A stretch of DNA of 5,091 bases from Actinomycetes bacterium (GTDB lineage Bacteria > Actinomycetota > Actinomycetes > Propionibacteriales > Propionibacteriaceae), in assembly GCA_021794705.1 (NCBI GenBank), contig JAJYQH010000049.1, positions 1-5,091 on the forward strand. The letters run 5' to 3'. Each line of letters begins with the position of its first letter. Position 1 is the first letter of the stretch. The notes below the pieces were generated by a model, which ran no database searches, had not been told where the DNA came from, and saw only the letters and a list, made by a program, of their open reading frames with translations. Below are positions 4,919 through 5,091 of the stretch, in pieces. A program made the translations under genes and the position numbers.

Positions 4919-5091
4919 TCATGGCCGCACCGACGCCGGCCGGGCGTCGACGGCGTCCGGTGGCGCGCCCCGGCGCCGCAGTTCGTCGGTGGCCCGCACG
5001 ATCCCCCCGTGTTCGAGTCCGGCGAGGGTCGAGCGGCCCGACCAGCGCACCCGCCCTCGCAGGCGGACCTCGATGTCCAGTGTCCCTCCCA
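4919..5091 (-). CDS. C-terminal end of an unrecognised protein (partial)
   Basis: On the minus strand a frame is open from the right edge (first complete codon at 5089) to a TGA at 4919-4921 and encodes 56 visible residues. The sequence begins GGTLDIEVRLRGRVRWSGRS and continues with TLAGLEHGGIVRATDELRRR before a Pro/Ala-rich tail ending SVRP. Its balanced composition, with alternating hydrophobic strand-like residues and then a helix, looks like real protein; the other two frames on this strand are arginine- and proline-rich shadows. I do not recognise the family. The stop lies 28 bases upstream of the phosphatase-EVE start, and the phosphatase ribosome site falls in that gap, so the two are probably cotranscribed. 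The 5' part lies outside the window. Confidence 0.55.
   Translation of the reverse strand, partial: GGTLDIEVRLRGRVRWSGRSTLAGLEHGGIVRATDELRRRGAPPDAVDARPASVRP

Overview
The window is very GC-rich, with GTG and ATG starts and dense start/stop overlaps. This points to a high-GC actinobacterium; genus cannot be told from the sequence. Its main content is the downstream half of a gas vesicle (gvp) gene cluster, followed by a methyltransferase gene and, on the opposite strand, a gene for an unusual two-domain phosphatase protein.

Layout. Positions 1-2728 (+ strand) hold a tightly packed gas vesicle operon: the 3' end of a probable gvpG, then gvpO, gvpJ, a GvpL/GvpF-family gene (gvpL), gvpS, a second shorter GvpL/GvpF-family gene, and gvpK. 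Every junction overlaps by 1-4 bases (TGATG, ATGA or GTGA) or has a 1-base gap, so translational coupling is likely. Positions 2729-2871 hold no gene but contain two strong stem-loops, one spanning the gvpK stop codon and one with 17-bp arms. Positions 2872-3705 (+) encode a class I SAM-dependent methyltransferase. A 45-base convergent gap with a small hairpin separates it from a minus-strand pair. The first of these genes to be transcribed is cut by the right edge (its 3' end lies at 4919-5091) and is unrecognised. The second (3751-4890) encodes a protein with an N-terminal dual-specificity phosphatase domain and a C-terminal domain that reads like an EVE/PUA-like domain.

How the genes work together. 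Gas vesicles are protein-shelled, gas-filled compartments that give buoyancy. GvpJ and GvpS are minor relatives of the main shell protein GvpA. GvpL/GvpF, GvpG, GvpK and GvpO are accessory or assembly proteins. The main shell gene gvpA is not in the window and, with gvpF and perhaps gvpN, would be expected upstream of position 1. The methyltransferase and the phosphatase-EVE pair have no proven link to gas vesicles; their adjacency is only a lead. The most unusual item is the phosphatase-EVE fusion.
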